DNA from: Pseudomonas sp. SJZ074
GTDB taxonomy: Bacteria > Pseudomonadota > Gammaproteobacteria > Pseudomonadales > Pseudomonadaceae
Assembly (NCBI RefSeq): GCF_007828215.1
Contig: NZ_VIUE01000021.1
Span: 1 to 64,000 of the forward strand
Length of the DNA: 64,000 nucleotides
Direction of reading: 5' to 3'
Positions 32,598-41,420 of this stretch are shown here, piece by piece (the stretch's first letter is position 1; each line of letters opens with the position of its first letter). The translations under genes and the position numbers were made by a program. The notes beneath the pieces were generated by a model. The model was not told the origin of the DNA. It worked only from the letters and a program-made list of their open reading frames with translations, and made no database searches.

Positions 32598-33476
32598 ATG
32601 AACCCCTTCGAAGAAATGCGCATTTTTGCCCAGGTCATGGAGTCGGGTAGCTTCACGGCGGCGGCGGACCAGTTGGGGTTGTCCAAGCAATTCGTCAGCC
32701 GCAAGCTCATGGCGCTGGAACAGCGACTGGGGGTGCGCCTGCTCAACCGTTCGACGCGGCGGCTGGACGTTACCCCGTTGGGCCAGCGCTATTACGAAGC
32801 GGCCTTGCGTCTGCTCAGCGAAATCGAGCAGGTGGAGCAGGGCATCAGCGGCCAGACCAGCGAACCTCGCGGTACCCTTCGGCTCAGCGCGCCGCTGTCT
32901 TTTGCGGTGGCACACCTGGGCTGCCTGCTGCCGTTGTTCTTGCAGCGTTATCCGCAGGTCAGCGTTGAAGTGGACCTGAGTGACCGCTCGGTGGATTTGC
33001 TGGGGGAGGGTTACGACCTGGCGCTACGAATCGGCGTGCTGGAAGATTCGACTTTGATCGCCCGTCGCATTGCGACCATCGACCGAGTCTATTGCGCCAG
33101 CCCGTCCTACCTGGCGCAACGGGGCACACCCTCGCGCCCCGAAGACCTGCGCAACCACGAATGCCTGCCCTATGGCCACAGCCGTCAGGTTCAGTGGCGT
33201 TTTGGAGGAGGGGGGAAACCGCTGGTGTTGGAGGTCGCCGGACGCATGCGCGCCAACAACGGTGATCTGCTCAGGGATGCGGCCATCGCCGGCATGGGCA
33301 TTACCTATCTCCCGACCTTCATCCTCGGCGATTCGCTGAAGGACGGACGGTTGGTCAAGGTACTGGAGGGTTTCGAAACCGAACCCCTGGCACTGTCGGC
33401 GGTGTATCCGCAACATCGCCAGAGCTCGCGCCCGGTGCAGGCGCTGGTGGCATTTCTACGGGAACACATGCGCTAG
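32598..33476 (+). CDS. LysR-family transcriptional regulator
   Basis: The ATG at 32598 follows a GGAG site and gives 292 residues; an in-frame GTG at 32592 lies inside that site. The helix-turn-helix is 'FAQVMESGSFTAAADQLGLS' then 'SKQFVSRKLMALEQRLGVRL'. The effector domain begins near residue 88 ('GTLRLSAPLSFAVAHLGCLL'), as in the large DhcR/AaeR-like group. It may regulate the upstream YcaC-type or amidohydrolase genes or distant targets. It is convergent with hemerythrin. Confidence 0.9.
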   Translation: MNPFEEMRIFAQVMESGSFTAAADQLGLSKQFVSRKLMALEQRLGVRLLNRSTRRLDVTPLGQRYYEAALRLLSEIEQVEQGISGQTSEPRGTLRLSAPLSFAVAHLGCLLPLFLQRYPQVSVEVDLSDRSVDLLGEGYDLALRIGVLEDSTLIARRIATIDRVYCASPSYLAQRGTPSRPEDLRNHECLPYGHSRQVQWRFGGGGKPLVLEVAGRMRANNGDLLRDAAIAGMGITYLPTFILGDSLKDGRLVKVLEGFETEPLALSAVYPQHRQSSRPVQALVAFLREHMR

Positions 33477-33483
33477 CTGAGCT

Positions 33484-33507
33484 TTCAGCCGTCCCGGGAC
33501 GGCTGAA
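33484..33507. terminator. Perfect 24-base palindrome between convergent genes
   Basis: Arms TTCAGCCGTCCC and GGGACGGCTGAA meet without a loop, between the LysR stop (33476) and the hemerythrin stop (33526). It is symmetrical and so would serve both strands. There is no T-run. Function as a bidirectional transcript end is inferred. Confidence 0.4.
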
Positions 33508-33525
33508 GACATCGGCAATGCCTGA

Positions 33526-34002
33526 TCAGGCGGCCATGTTGGCGCTGCTCAGTTCTTTCTTGTACTGCGCCTTCATGGTTTCCATCTGTTCACCCAAGGC
33601 ATCCAGCTTGGCTTTGCCCAGCACCTTCTTGGCTTGCGGGAACATCTCTTTCTCTTCTTCTTCGATATGGTGCTCAAGCAGTTCCTTGACTACTTTCACC
33701 CGCCCGGCGAATTCAGGTTGGGAAGGATCGGTGGCCTTCAGGTCCGGCAGCACCAGCGAATCGACCGTGCGATGTTCTTCCTTGGCTTCGTAATACATTT
33801 CGGCCTCATCCTTGCCACCTGCCTGCTTGAAGGCCGGGTACAGGATTTCTTCTTCCAGCCGGGTATGAATGGTGACTTCCATTTCCAGCTTCGCCAACAG
33901 GTCGGTGCGTTTCTTGACGCCGCGTTCGGTGGATTCGCTCAGTTGAGCAAGAATGCCCTTGACGCGTTCATGGTCAGCTTTCAACAGATCGATGGCGTTC
34001 AT
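33526..34002 (-). CDS. Hemerythrin-like iron protein
   Basis: This encodes 158 residues of the HHE cation-binding fold. The di-iron ligands are visible in order: 'LLKADHERVKGIL', 'VTIHTRLEEEILYPAF' (His and Glu), 'AKEEHRTVDSLV', and 'ELLEHHIEEEEKEMFP'. This family binds oxygen or nitric oxide, or stores iron during stress. It is cytoplasmic. GAGGAGC precedes the start. Transcription from the 300-base gap upstream is likely stand-alone. Confidence 0.9.
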   Translation of the reverse strand: MNAIDLLKADHERVKGILAQLSESTERGVKKRTDLLAKLEMEVTIHTRLEEEILYPAFKQAGGKDEAEMYYEAKEEHRTVDSLVLPDLKATDPSQPEFAGRVKVVKELLEHHIEEEEKEMFPQAKKVLGKAKLDALGEQMETMKAQYKKELSSANMAA

Positions 34003-34212
34003 ATACAGCTCCTCGGCAATTCACGGTTACGAGCCGGCTTCAAGCGCCGACGTCGTGTTAACCGAGAGTTGCATCGGCCGTGCCAGCCAGGTGGCTTTAT
34101 AAAGTCCTTTTAAAACAAAGAGTTGAAATGATCGCCATTTTTGTCATCGTGCAGGCTGCATGAAGAGGGGCCAAAGCGCCTTGCACTTTGCGCTGCGCTG
34201 ACCAGAACTCTC

Positions 34213-34303
34213 TGTGGGAGCGGGCTTGCCCGCGAATGGGGACTGACATCCAACATCTTCGTCAACTGACACACCGCTTTCGCGAGCAAGCCCGCTTGTG
34301 ACA
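34213..34303. repeat. REPIN, right unit degraded
   Basis: TGTGGGAGCGGGCTTGCCCG on the left and GCGAGCAAGCCCGC on the right, with the last bases changed (TTGTGACAG). It touches the stop of the FAD oxidoreductase gene. The remaining 210 bases up to hemerythrin hold only its presumed promoter region. Confidence 0.7.
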
Positions 34304-34304
34304 G

Positions 34305-35417
34305 TCAGTCATCGAGCAACTGCCGCACCCGCCCGGCAATTGCCAGGCAAGATGTCAGTCCCGGCGATTCGATGCCGAACAGGTTGATCAGCCCGGGTAC
34401 CTGGTGCTCGGCGGCGCTGCTGATGAGGAAGTCGTGGGCGGGTTCACCGGGCGCGGAGATCTTCGGGCGGAGGCCGCTGTAGGCTGGTTGCAGGCTGTGA
34501 TCGGGCAGGTCGGGCCAATAAGTGCGAATCGCTGGATAGAAGGCTTCGGCGCGACCGGGATCGACCCGGTAGTCCTCGTGTTTGACCCATTCGACGTCGG
34601 GTCCGAAACGGGCCTGGCCCGCCAGGTCCAGGGTCATGTGGATGCCCAGCCCGGCGGCTTCCGGGGCTGGGTAGACCAGATGCCGGAAGGGCGCACGTCC
34701 GGCAAGGCTGAAGTAATTGCCTTTGCACAGATAGTCAGGGGGTACCGTTTGCGCCGGCAGGCCTTCCGTGCGACGGGCGAGGGCAGGCGCCTGGAGGCCG
34801 GCGGCGTTGATCAATTGGCGGCAGGACAGGTTCATCTGGGCGGTGCCACCCAATTCCAGCACGAAGCGCCCGGTGCCGATGCGAGCCCCCAGCAATGGCG
34901 TGTGGAAAGCAATGGTCGCGCCGGCCGCTTCGGCATCGCCTTGCAAGGCCAGCATCAATGCATGGGAGTCGACAATGCCCGTGGAAGGCGAATACAACGC
35001 GGCGACACACGCCAGCGCCGGCTCCAGGGCCAACGCCTGCTCCCGATCGAGCAGGCGCAGGTCGTCCACGCCATTCAACAAGCCGCGTTCCAGCAACCCC
35101 TGGAGCCCGGCCACCTGCGCCGGGTCTTTGGCGACGATCAGCTTGCCGAGCCGGCGAGTCGTCACACCGTGGCTTTCGCAATAGGCATAGAGTCGGTGCC
35201 GACCTTCGACGCACAACCGGGCCTTGAGGCTGCCCGGTGGGTAGTAGATGCCGGCATGGATGACTTCGGAATTGCGCGAGCTGGTGCCCATGCCGATGGC
35301 GCCACCGGCTTCGATCAACAGTACCTCATGGCCGGCCTGGGCCATCTCTCGGGCCACGGCCAGACCGACAACCCCCGCGCCCACCACCACGCACTCGATA
35401 TCGACGCTCAACCTCAT
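34305..35417 (-). CDS. FAD-dependent oxidoreductase, L-2-hydroxyglutarate oxidase (LhgO)-like
   Basis: This encodes 370 residues of the DAO fold. The N-terminal dinucleotide loop is 'VVVGAGVVGLAVAREMAQAG', then 'LLIEAGGAIGMGTSSRNSEV', and the C-terminal FAD contact is 'NLFGIESPGLTSCLAIAGRV'. 'SEVIHAGIYYPPGSLKARLC' is typical of LhgO-like enzymes that oxidise 2-hydroxy acids, passing electrons to quinone or oxygen. It is divergent from the tetronate operon. A role in 2-hydroxy-acid metabolism beside it is plausible but not shown. Confidence 0.8.
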   Translation of the reverse strand: MRLSVDIECVVVGAGVVGLAVAREMAQAGHEVLLIEAGGAIGMGTSSRNSEVIHAGIYYPPGSLKARLCVEGRHRLYAYCESHGVTTRRLGKLIVAKDPAQVAGLQGLLERGLLNGVDDLRLLDREQALALEPALACVAALYSPSTGIVDSHALMLALQGDAEAAGATIAFHTPLLGARIGTGRFVLELGGTAQMNLSCRQLINAAGLQAPALARRTEGLPAQTVPPDYLCKGNYFSLAGRAPFRHLVYPAPEAAGLGIHMTLDLAGQARFGPDVEWVKHEDYRVDPGRAEAFYPAIRTYWPDLPDHSLQPAYSGLRPKISAPGEPAHDFLISSAAEHQVPGLINLFGIESPGLTSCLAIAGRVRQLLDD

Positions 35418-35529
35418 GTCTCCTCAGGACTCTTTGGCGTTTCAGGGTAGTCCTGCCTGGGCAACGGGTGAAGTGCAATAAGCGTGTTAAAAAATGTTAG
35501 ATTGAAAAAATACTTCACAAGATCTGTTC

Positions 35530-35552
35530 ATTGGTGGATGATCGAAACCAAT
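35530..35552. promoter_or_regulatory. Weak palindrome upstream of the tetronate operon
   Basis: ATTGGT-N11-ACCAAT lies 63-85 bases before the ltnD start, downstream of an A/T-rich stretch (35485-35512) that may hold the promoter. It is a possible site for the DeoR regulator at 41421-42224. The arms are only six bases long. Confidence 0.2.
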
Positions 35553-35614
35553 CTGTAGGACAAAGCTCGCTACAACACCCACAGAACGGTTCGCTGTCTT
35601 TTCCGGAGTGCCTC

Positions 35615-36520
35615 ATGAATAACAAGAATGTCGGTGTGATCGGGCTCGGCGCGATGGGCCTGGGCATTGCCCGCTCGTTGCTGCGCGCAGGCTTCAATGT
35701 GCATGCCTGTGATGTGCGCGCCGCCGTTACCGAGCAATTTGCCGGCGAGGGCGGCGTGGCCTGTGTGTCGCCTGCCGACATGGCGGTTCAATGCGATGTG
35801 ATCATCACGGTGGTGGTGAATGCCGAGCAGACCGACACCGTGTTGTTTGGCGAGAACGGTGCCGTGCAAGCCTTGCGCGAGGGCAGTCTGGTCATTGGTT
35901 GTGCCACGGTGGCGCCGACCTTTGCCGTGGAACTGGGTCAGCGCCTGACGCAGACCGGCCTGTTGTACCTCGACGCGCCCATCTCCGGCGGCGCGGCCAA
36001 GGCAGCGGCCGGCGAGATGACCATGATGACGTCGGGCCCGGCCCCGGCCTATGCCAAGGCCGAAGCGGTCCTGGCGGGCATGGCGGGCAAGGTCTATCGC
36101 CTGGGCGATGTCCACGGCCTGGGCTCCAAAGTCAAAATCATCAATCAGTTACTGGCCGGCGTACACATTGCCGCCTCGGCCGAAGCCATGGCGCTGGGGC
36201 TGCGCGAAGGCGTGGATGCCGATGCGCTGTACGAAGTGATCACCCACAGTGCCGGCAACTCCTGGATGTTCGAGAACCGCGTGCCGCACATCCTCAAGGC
36301 TGACTACACGCCGCTGTCGGCGGTGGACATCTTTGTCAAGGATCTGGGCCTGGTGCTCGATACCGCCCGCGCCAGCAAATTCCCGTTGCCGCTGTCGGCC
36401 ACCGCGCACCAGATGTTCATGCAGGCCTCCAGCGCCGGCTTCGGGCGGGAGGATGATTCGGCGGTGATCAAGATTTTCCCGGGCATCGACCTGCCGACCG
36501 CCAACCCCGACGCGATTTGA
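35615..36520 (+). CDS. ltnD: L-threonate dehydrogenase
   Basis: The ATG at 35615 (GGAGTGCCTC before it) gives 301 residues of the 3-hydroxyisobutyrate dehydrogenase family. 'VGVIGLGAMGLGIARSLLRA' is the NAD loop, 'DAPISGGAAKAAAGEMTMM' the substrate loop and 'GSKVKIINQLLAGVHIAASA' carries the catalytic Lys. With OtnK, OtnC and OtnI following, it is LtnD, which oxidises L-threonate to 2-oxo-tetronate. First gene of the operon. An upstream frame extension to 35531 lacks a ribosome site. Confidence 0.9.
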   Translation: MNNKNVGVIGLGAMGLGIARSLLRAGFNVHACDVRAAVTEQFAGEGGVACVSPADMAVQCDVIITVVVNAEQTDTVLFGENGAVQALREGSLVIGCATVAPTFAVELGQRLTQTGLLYLDAPISGGAAKAAAGEMTMMTSGPAPAYAKAEAVLAGMAGKVYRLGDVHGLGSKVKIINQLLAGVHIAASAEAMALGLREGVDADALYEVITHSAGNSWMFENRVPHILKADYTPLSAVDIFVKDLGLVLDTARASKFPLPLSATAHQMFMQASSAGFGREDDSAVIKIFPGIDLPTANPDAI

Positions 36521-36529
36521 GGAGCCGCC

Positions 36530-37822
36530 ATGACCCCTTCCAACGCACGCCCGCTGCTGGGCTGCATTGCCGACGACTTCACCGGCGCCACGGACCTGGC
36601 CAACATGCTGGTGCGCGGCGGCATGCGCACGGTGCAGCGCATCGGCATTCCCGGTGCCGAAGACGCTGAAGGCCTGGCGGCCGATGCGATCGTCATTGCC
36701 CTCAAGTCGCGGACCCTGCCTGTGGCCGAGGCCATCGACGAATCCCTCGCGGCGCTGGCCTGGTTGCGTGAACGCGGCTGCCAGCAGATCTTCTTCAAAT
36801 ACTGCTCGACCTTCGATTCGACCGCCGCAGGCAATATCGGCCAGGTGAGCGAAGCCTTGCTCAAGGCCCTGGACAGTGATTTCACCTTGGCCTGCCCGGC
36901 GTTTCCGGAAAACGGCCGAACGATTTTCCGCGGCCATCTGTTCGTGCAGGACCAATTGCTGAACGAGTCGGGCATGCAACACCACCCATTGACGCCGATG
37001 ACCGACGCCAACCTGGTGCGTGTGCTGCAAGCCCAGACTTCCCTCGAGGTCGGCCTGTTGCGCTACGACAGTGTCGCCCAGGGCGTGGACGCCGTGCGGG
37101 CGAAGATCGCCGGGTTGCGTGCCCAGGGCGTCGGCATGGCCATCGCTGACGCGTTGTCCGATGCGGACCTGTACACCCTCGGCGCGGCCTGCGCGGACCT
37201 ACCGTTGCTGACGGGCGGCTCCGGGCTGGCCCTGGGGCTGCCGGACAACTTCCGGCGAGCCGGCCAGCTGAGGGATTTCGATGTGTCGACGTTGCCCCAG
37301 GTCCCTGGCGGTGAAGTGGTCTTGGCCGGCAGCGCGTCCATCGCCACCAATGGACAAGTGGCCGCCTGGCTCGAAGCTGGGCGGCCAGCCTTGCGCATCG
37401 ATCCCGTGGCGCTGGCGGCCGGTGAGCCGGTGGTGGCCCGAGCCCTGGCGTTTGCCCGTGACGCGGCGGACACCGTACTGATCTATGCCACCAACAACGC
37501 CGATGAAGTCAGGCTCGTACAACAACAGTTGGGCGCCGGGCGGGCCGGTGCGCTGGTGGAGAATGCCTTGGGCGACATCGCCCGAGGTTTGCGCGAGCAG
37601 GGTGTACGGCGTTTCGTGATTGCCGGTGGCGAAACCTCCGGCGCGGTGGTCAAGGCGCTGGAGGTGACGCTGCTGCAGATCGGTGCGCAGATCGATCCCG
37701 GTGTGCCAGCCACCCTCAGCAGCGGCCCGCAACCGCTGGCTCTGGCGCTCAAGTCGGGTAATTTCGGCGGTCGCGATTTCTTCGCCAAGGCCCTCGCGCA
37801 ATTGTCCGGAGGCGCTCGATGA
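36530..37822 (+). CDS. otnK: 3-oxo-tetronate kinase
   Basis: This encodes 430 residues of the DUF1537 four-carbon sugar-acid kinase family. The N-terminal landmark is 'LLGCIADDFTGATDLANMLV', then 'KYCSTFDSTAAGNIGQVSEA' and 'CPAFPENGRTIFRGHLFVQD'. The C-terminal nucleotide-binding domain ends with 'FVIAGGETSGAVVKALEV' and 'ALALKSGNFGGRDFFAKAL'. It phosphorylates 3-oxo-tetronate at O4 with ATP. Nine bases separate it from ltnD and it overlaps otnC by four bases. Confidence 0.9.
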   Translation: MTPSNARPLLGCIADDFTGATDLANMLVRGGMRTVQRIGIPGAEDAEGLAADAIVIALKSRTLPVAEAIDESLAALAWLRERGCQQIFFKYCSTFDSTAAGNIGQVSEALLKALDSDFTLACPAFPENGRTIFRGHLFVQDQLLNESGMQHHPLTPMTDANLVRVLQAQTSLEVGLLRYDSVAQGVDAVRAKIAGLRAQGVGMAIADALSDADLYTLGAACADLPLLTGGSGLALGLPDNFRRAGQLRDFDVSTLPQVPGGEVVLAGSASIATNGQVAAWLEAGRPALRIDPVALAAGEPVVARALAFARDAADTVLIYATNNADEVRLVQQQLGAGRAGALVENALGDIARGLREQGVRRFVIAGGETSGAVVKALEVTLLQIGAQIDPGVPATLSSGPQPLALALKSGNFGGRDFFAKALAQLSGGAR

Positions 37823-38457
37823 GCCCGGAAAGCGCCTTGCGCGAAGAAATCTGCGAAGTCGGCCTTAGCCTCTATCAACGCGGCTATACCGTCGGCAGTG
37901 CGGGCAACATCAGCGCCCGGCTCGACGATGGCTGGCTGATCACGCCGACCGATGCCTGCCTGGGACGTCTCGATCCAGCGGCCATCGCCAAGGTCAGTAG
38001 CGCCGGCGATTGGCTGTCCGGGCACAAGCCCTCCAAGACCCTGGCGTTGCATCGCCAGGTCTACGACCGCAACCCGACGGTCGGCGGCGTGGTGCACACC
38101 CACTCCACCTACCTGGTGGCGCTGACCCTGGCCGGGGTCTGGCGCCACGATGACATTTTGCCGCCGCTCACGCCTTATCAGGTGATGAAGGTCGGGCATG
38201 TTCCATTGATCGGCTACCAGCGCCCCGGCTCGCCCAACGTGGCCGAGCAGGTGGCGCAACTGGCCAATCGGGTTCGCGGCGTGATGCTCGAACGCCTGGG
38301 CCCGGTGGTCTGGGAAAGTTCGGTGTCCCGGGCCAGCTACGCCCTGGAAGAGTTGGAAGAAACCGCGCGGCTCTGGCTGATGAGCAATCCCAGACCCGAG
38401 CCGCTCGATCAGGCGGCACTGGATGAGCTGCGCGCGATCTTCGGCGCCGATTGGTAA
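37819..38457 (+). CDS. otnC: 3-oxo-tetronate 4-phosphate decarboxylase
   Basis: This encodes 212 residues of the class II aldolase/adducin family. The phosphate-binding stretch is 'YTVGSAGNISARLDDGWLIT', metal His residues are in 'VGGVVHTHSTYLVALTLAG', and 'EELEETARLWLM' is the C-terminal helix. In tetronate operons this enzyme converts 3-oxo-tetronate 4-phosphate to dihydroxyacetone phosphate and CO2. The start overlaps the otnK stop (ATGA). Confidence 0.9.
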   Translation: MSPESALREEICEVGLSLYQRGYTVGSAGNISARLDDGWLITPTDACLGRLDPAAIAKVSSAGDWLSGHKPSKTLALHRQVYDRNPTVGGVVHTHSTYLVALTLAGVWRHDDILPPLTPYQVMKVGHVPLIGYQRPGSPNVAEQVAQLANRVRGVMLERLGPVVWESSVSRASYALEELEETARLWLMSNPRPEPLDQAALDELRAIFGADW

Positions 38458-38494
38458 GGGATCCGCCACAAGAACCAAAGCCTTGCACAGCCAG

Positions 38495-38520
38495 TGTCGA
38501 GGGAATCGATTCCCTCGACA
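38495..38520. repeat. Perfect 26-base palindrome between otnC and the permease gene
   Basis: TGTCGAGGGAATC followed directly by its complement. It resembles the TGTGGCGAGGG REP type but with a different core. It lies 38 bases after otnC, inside the operon, where a hairpin could lower or stabilise the downstream message. Confidence 0.55.
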
Positions 38521-38638
38521 GCGGTACCGTGCGGGCTGGCTGAAAACACAATAACAACAGGGTTCACTCCATGATCCATTTCAACCGCAGTGTTTGTCGT
38601 GCAAGCGTTCTCCCGTTCCTCTGCGGAGGGGCGCGCCC

Positions 38639-40099
38639 ATGAGCCCGGTCATCCTGATGATCACGGCCGGTGCCGGGATTGCGCTGTTGCTGTTCCTGGT
38701 GCTCAAGTACAAGTTCCAACCGTTCGTGGCGCTGATGCTGGTGAGCATCCTGGTGGCGCTGGTGGCCGGGGTGAAGCCGGCCGACCTGGTGGCAACCATC
38801 GAAGGCGGCATGGGCAAGACCCTCGGCCATATCGCGATCATCATTGCCCTGGGCGCGATGATCGGGCGGATCATCGAGCTGTCGGGCGGCGCCGAGGCCC
38901 TGGCGAGAACCCTGATCGAACGTTTTGGCAACCGGCGTACACCGCTGGCCCTGACCATTGCCGGTTTCATCATCGGCGTGCCGGTGTTCTTCGAGGTGGG
39001 TGTCATCATCCTCATGCCGCTGGCCTATGGCGTGGCCCGCAGCGCCCGCAAGCCGTTGCTGGTGTTCGCCTTGCCGATGTGCGCGGCATTGCTCACGGTG
39101 CATGCGTTCCTGCCGCCACATCCGGGGGCCGTGGCGGCGGCCAGCCAGTTAGGCGCGGACCTGGGCAGGGTGTTGATGTTCGGCCTGCCGCTGACTGCAT
39201 TCCTGTGTTTTGTCGGCTATAAAGTGGCGGGGCGCATGACCCGTCGCTTCTATCCGATGACCGACGACATCCGCGCCGAAGTCTACGGTCCCCATGTCAC
39301 CAACGAAGACCTCGCCGCCTGGAGCAATGGCAACGGCAGGGATCCGCTGCAAGCCGCCATCGCCGTGTCCCATATGGGGCTGGAAGAATCCACCGGCTCG
39401 CTGGTCGCCAGGCTGCCAGCGGCGCCGCCACCGGGCTTCGGTCTGATTGTCGGGCTGATCCTGTTGCCAATCGTGCTGATCCTGCTGGGCACGCTGTCGA
39501 CCACGCTGCTGCCGGTGGAATCCACGGTTCGCGGTGTCATGACGGTGTTGGGGGCGCCGCTGGTGGCTTTGCTGATCGACACCTTGCTTTGCGCCTGGCT
39601 GCTGGGCTCACGGCGGGGCTGGAGTCGCACCCAAGTGTCCGATGTGATCGGCTCGGCGTTGCCCGGGGTGGCGATGGTGATCCTGATCGCCGGTGCCGGT
39701 GGCGTCTTTGGCAAGGTCCTGGTGGACACCGGGATCGGAGCGGTGGTGTCCGACATGTTGCGCACCACCGGGCTGCCGGTGTTGGCGCTGGGCTTCTTGC
39801 TGACCATGTTGCTGCGCGCCGTGCAGGGTTCGACCACGGTCGCGCTGGTGACCACCGCCGGTATCATCAGCCCGTTGATCGCTACGCTCGGTCTGACCCC
39901 CAATCACCTGGCGCTGCTGTGCCTGGCCATGGGCGGTGGCGGACTGGCGATGTCCCACATCAACGATGCCGGCTACTGGATCTTCACTAAACTGGCAGGG
40001 CTCAACGTGGCGGACGGCCTGCGAACCTGGACCGTGATCACCACGCTGCTCGGTACACTCGGTTTTGGTATCACCTTGTTGATCTGGCCTTTCGTCTAA
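38639..40099 (+). CDS. GntP-family permease, probable tetronate transporter
   Basis: The ATG at 38639 (GGAGGGGC upstream) gives 486 residues with about 12-14 hydrophobic segments. GntP-family landmarks include 'FQPFVALMLVSILVALVAGV', 'IEGGMGKTLGHIAIIIALGA', 'GVPVFFEVGVIILMPLAYGV', 'HPGAVAAASQLGADLG' and 'GGGGLAMSHINDAGYWIF'. The family consists of gluconate and related sugar-acid:H+ symporters. Its place between otnC and otnI points to uptake of L-threonate or D-erythronate. An earlier in-frame start at 38594 has no support. Confidence 0.85.
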   Translation: MSPVILMITAGAGIALLLFLVLKYKFQPFVALMLVSILVALVAGVKPADLVATIEGGMGKTLGHIAIIIALGAMIGRIIELSGGAEALARTLIERFGNRRTPLALTIAGFIIGVPVFFEVGVIILMPLAYGVARSARKPLLVFALPMCAALLTVHAFLPPHPGAVAAASQLGADLGRVLMFGLPLTAFLCFVGYKVAGRMTRRFYPMTDDIRAEVYGPHVTNEDLAAWSNGNGRDPLQAAIAVSHMGLEESTGSLVARLPAAPPPGFGLIVGLILLPIVLILLGTLSTTLLPVESTVRGVMTVLGAPLVALLIDTLLCAWLLGSRRGWSRTQVSDVIGSALPGVAMVILIAGAGGVFGKVLVDTGIGAVVSDMLRTTGLPVLALGFLLTMLLRAVQGSTTVALVTTAGIISPLIATLGLTPNHLALLCLAMGGGGLAMSHINDAGYWIFTKLAGLNVADGLRTWTVITTLLGTLGFGITLLIWPFV

Positions 40100-40123
40100 C
40101 CTTTTTATTCCAGGAGCGTCGGT

Positions 40124-40906
40124 ATGCCTCGTTTCGCAGCCAACCTCAGCATGCTCTACCCGCAACATGATTTCCTCGACCGTTTCGCGGCTGCGGCGGC
40201 CGATGGTTTCGATGCCGTGGAGTACCTGTTCCCCTACGAGTACAGCCCCGAGGTGCTCAAGCAGCGGCTGGATGACAATGGCCTTGTCCAGGCGTTGTTC
40301 AACGCACCGCCCGGGGATTGGGCGGCAGGGGAGCGGGGTATTGCGACTCTGCCAGGACGTGAGCAGGAATTCCGCGAGGGTTTCGACCGGGCCCTGAGCT
40401 ATGCCGCGACGCTGGGCAATTCAAACGTTCACGTCATGGCCGGCTTGCTGCCGTCCGAAGCCGAGCGTGCCCGGCACCACGCTGTGTACCTGGAAAACCT
40501 CGCCTACGCCACGACCCAGGCGGCGAAGGCTGGGATCACGGTGTTGCTGGAGCCGATCAACACCCGGGACATGCCGGGCTTTTTCCTGAACCGCCAGGAC
40601 CAGGCCCATGCCATTTGCCGGGAGGTGGGGGCCGATAACCTCAAGGTGCAGTTTGATTGCTACCACTGTCAGATCGTCGAGGGTGATCTGGCGAGCAAGT
40701 TGCGGCGTGACTTCAATGGCATCGGCCACATCCAGATTGCCGGCGTGCCGGATCGCCATGAGCCGGACCTGGGGGAAGTCCATTATCCGTTCCTGTTCGA
40801 GCTGCTGGATGAGCTGGGGTATGACGGCTGGGTGGGTTGCGAATATCGGCCGCGCGGAGATACTTCGGCCGGCTTGCAATGGTTGCGGGATTGGAAGGCA
40901 CGCTGA
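40124..40906 (+). CDS. otnI: 2-oxo-tetronate isomerase
   Basis: This encodes 260 residues of the hydroxypyruvate-isomerase-like TIM-barrel family. The metal and catalytic acids are in 'VLLEPINTRDMPGFFLN' (Glu) and 'HIQIAGVPDRHEPDLGEVHY' (His, Glu). Further landmarks are 'FAANLSMLYPQHDFLDRFAA' and 'VGCEYRPRGDTSAGLQWL'. In this operon it is OtnI, interconverting 2-oxo- and 3-oxo-tetronate. CAGGAGCG precedes the start. Last gene of the run. Confidence 0.9.
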   Translation: MPRFAANLSMLYPQHDFLDRFAAAAADGFDAVEYLFPYEYSPEVLKQRLDDNGLVQALFNAPPGDWAAGERGIATLPGREQEFREGFDRALSYAATLGNSNVHVMAGLLPSEAERARHHAVYLENLAYATTQAAKAGITVLLEPINTRDMPGFFLNRQDQAHAICREVGADNLKVQFDCYHCQIVEGDLASKLRRDFNGIGHIQIAGVPDRHEPDLGEVHYPFLFELLDELGYDGWVGCEYRPRGDTSAGLQWLRDWKAR

Positions 40907-40943
40907 TTTTGTCTGCTCCACAAAAGGGGGTGAACTCGCCTTT

Positions 40944-40973
40944 TGTGGGAGCAAAGCTTGCTCGCGATGGCGG
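40944..40973. repeat. Single REP unit
   Basis: TGTGGGAGCAAAGCTTGCTC followed by GCGATGGCGG, 38 bases after the otnI stop. A lone unit without its inverted partner. Confidence 0.6.
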
Positions 40974-41040
40974 TCTGATGTTGACCGTGTACATATCCAT
41001 TATTGCGTAACGGCCACCTATGGTTTCGCCCTTACGGCGA

Positions 41041-41072
41041 CCTACTTTCTTTCAAACGCCAAAGAAAGTAGG
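41041..41072. repeat. 12-bp perfect stem-loop, dispersed-repeat type
   Basis: CCTACTTTCTTT and AAAGAAAGTAGG flank eight bases. It is part of the GC-rich segment after otnI. Short 'ACTTTCTTT..AAAGAAAGT' stems recur in Pseudomonas intergenic DNA as far as I remember. It has no T-run and is too far from a gene end to be a plain terminator. Confidence 0.5.
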
Positions 41073-41325
41073 CAAAGAACGCTCCGCCCCAGCGTACGGC
41101 CCCTCGCCAAGGCTCGGGGTTCCTTCGCTCCGGCATTCATCAGGGGGGCATCGGCTCCGGTCCGCTGCGCTTGACCTCCACTCGATGGGTTCGACTGCGT
41201 CGAACGGCGCTGTGCGCCATCCCCCTGCTGAACGCCTGCGCTCAGCCTGCCGAAGGGGCGGAAGATCAAAAGCCGCGGCGTGGCTTATGGATAGGTTTGG
41301 TTCTAACGGGCGTGCACTGGCCCAT

Positions 41326-41349
41326 TGTGGGAGCGGGCTTGCTCGCGAA
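41326..41349. repeat. Single REP unit
   Basis: TGTGGGAGCGGGCTTGCTCG followed by CGAA. A partner is barely visible 45 bases on (CGCTTTCGTCGG), so this may be a worn REPIN. Confidence 0.55.
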
Positions 41350-41420
41350 GACGGAGTGTCAGTCAAACAGATGTTGCTGACCCAGCGCTTTCGTCGGATC
41401 GCCCACCCGGAGCAGGCCCC

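Larger units (their letters stand above)
40907..41420. other. Gene-free stretch with REP units and a dispersed-repeat-like segment
   Basis: This is 514 bases between otnI and the DeoR gene. A lone REP unit lies at 40944-40973 and another at 41326-41349. Between them, at 41041-41072, is a perfect 12-bp stem (CCTACTTTCTTT-N8-AAAGAAAGTAGG). About 200 GC-rich bases follow with several short inverted motifs. I recall similar 'ACTTTCTTT..AAAGAAAGT' segments recurring in Pseudomonas intergenic DNA. No ORF here has a ribosome site. Confidence 0.6.

Noticed and set aside
27491..34303. Repeated units considered as a CRISPR array
   Set aside because: Units are kilobases apart, in inverted pairs and within intergenic gaps. 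They are REPINs, with no regular spacing and no cas genes.
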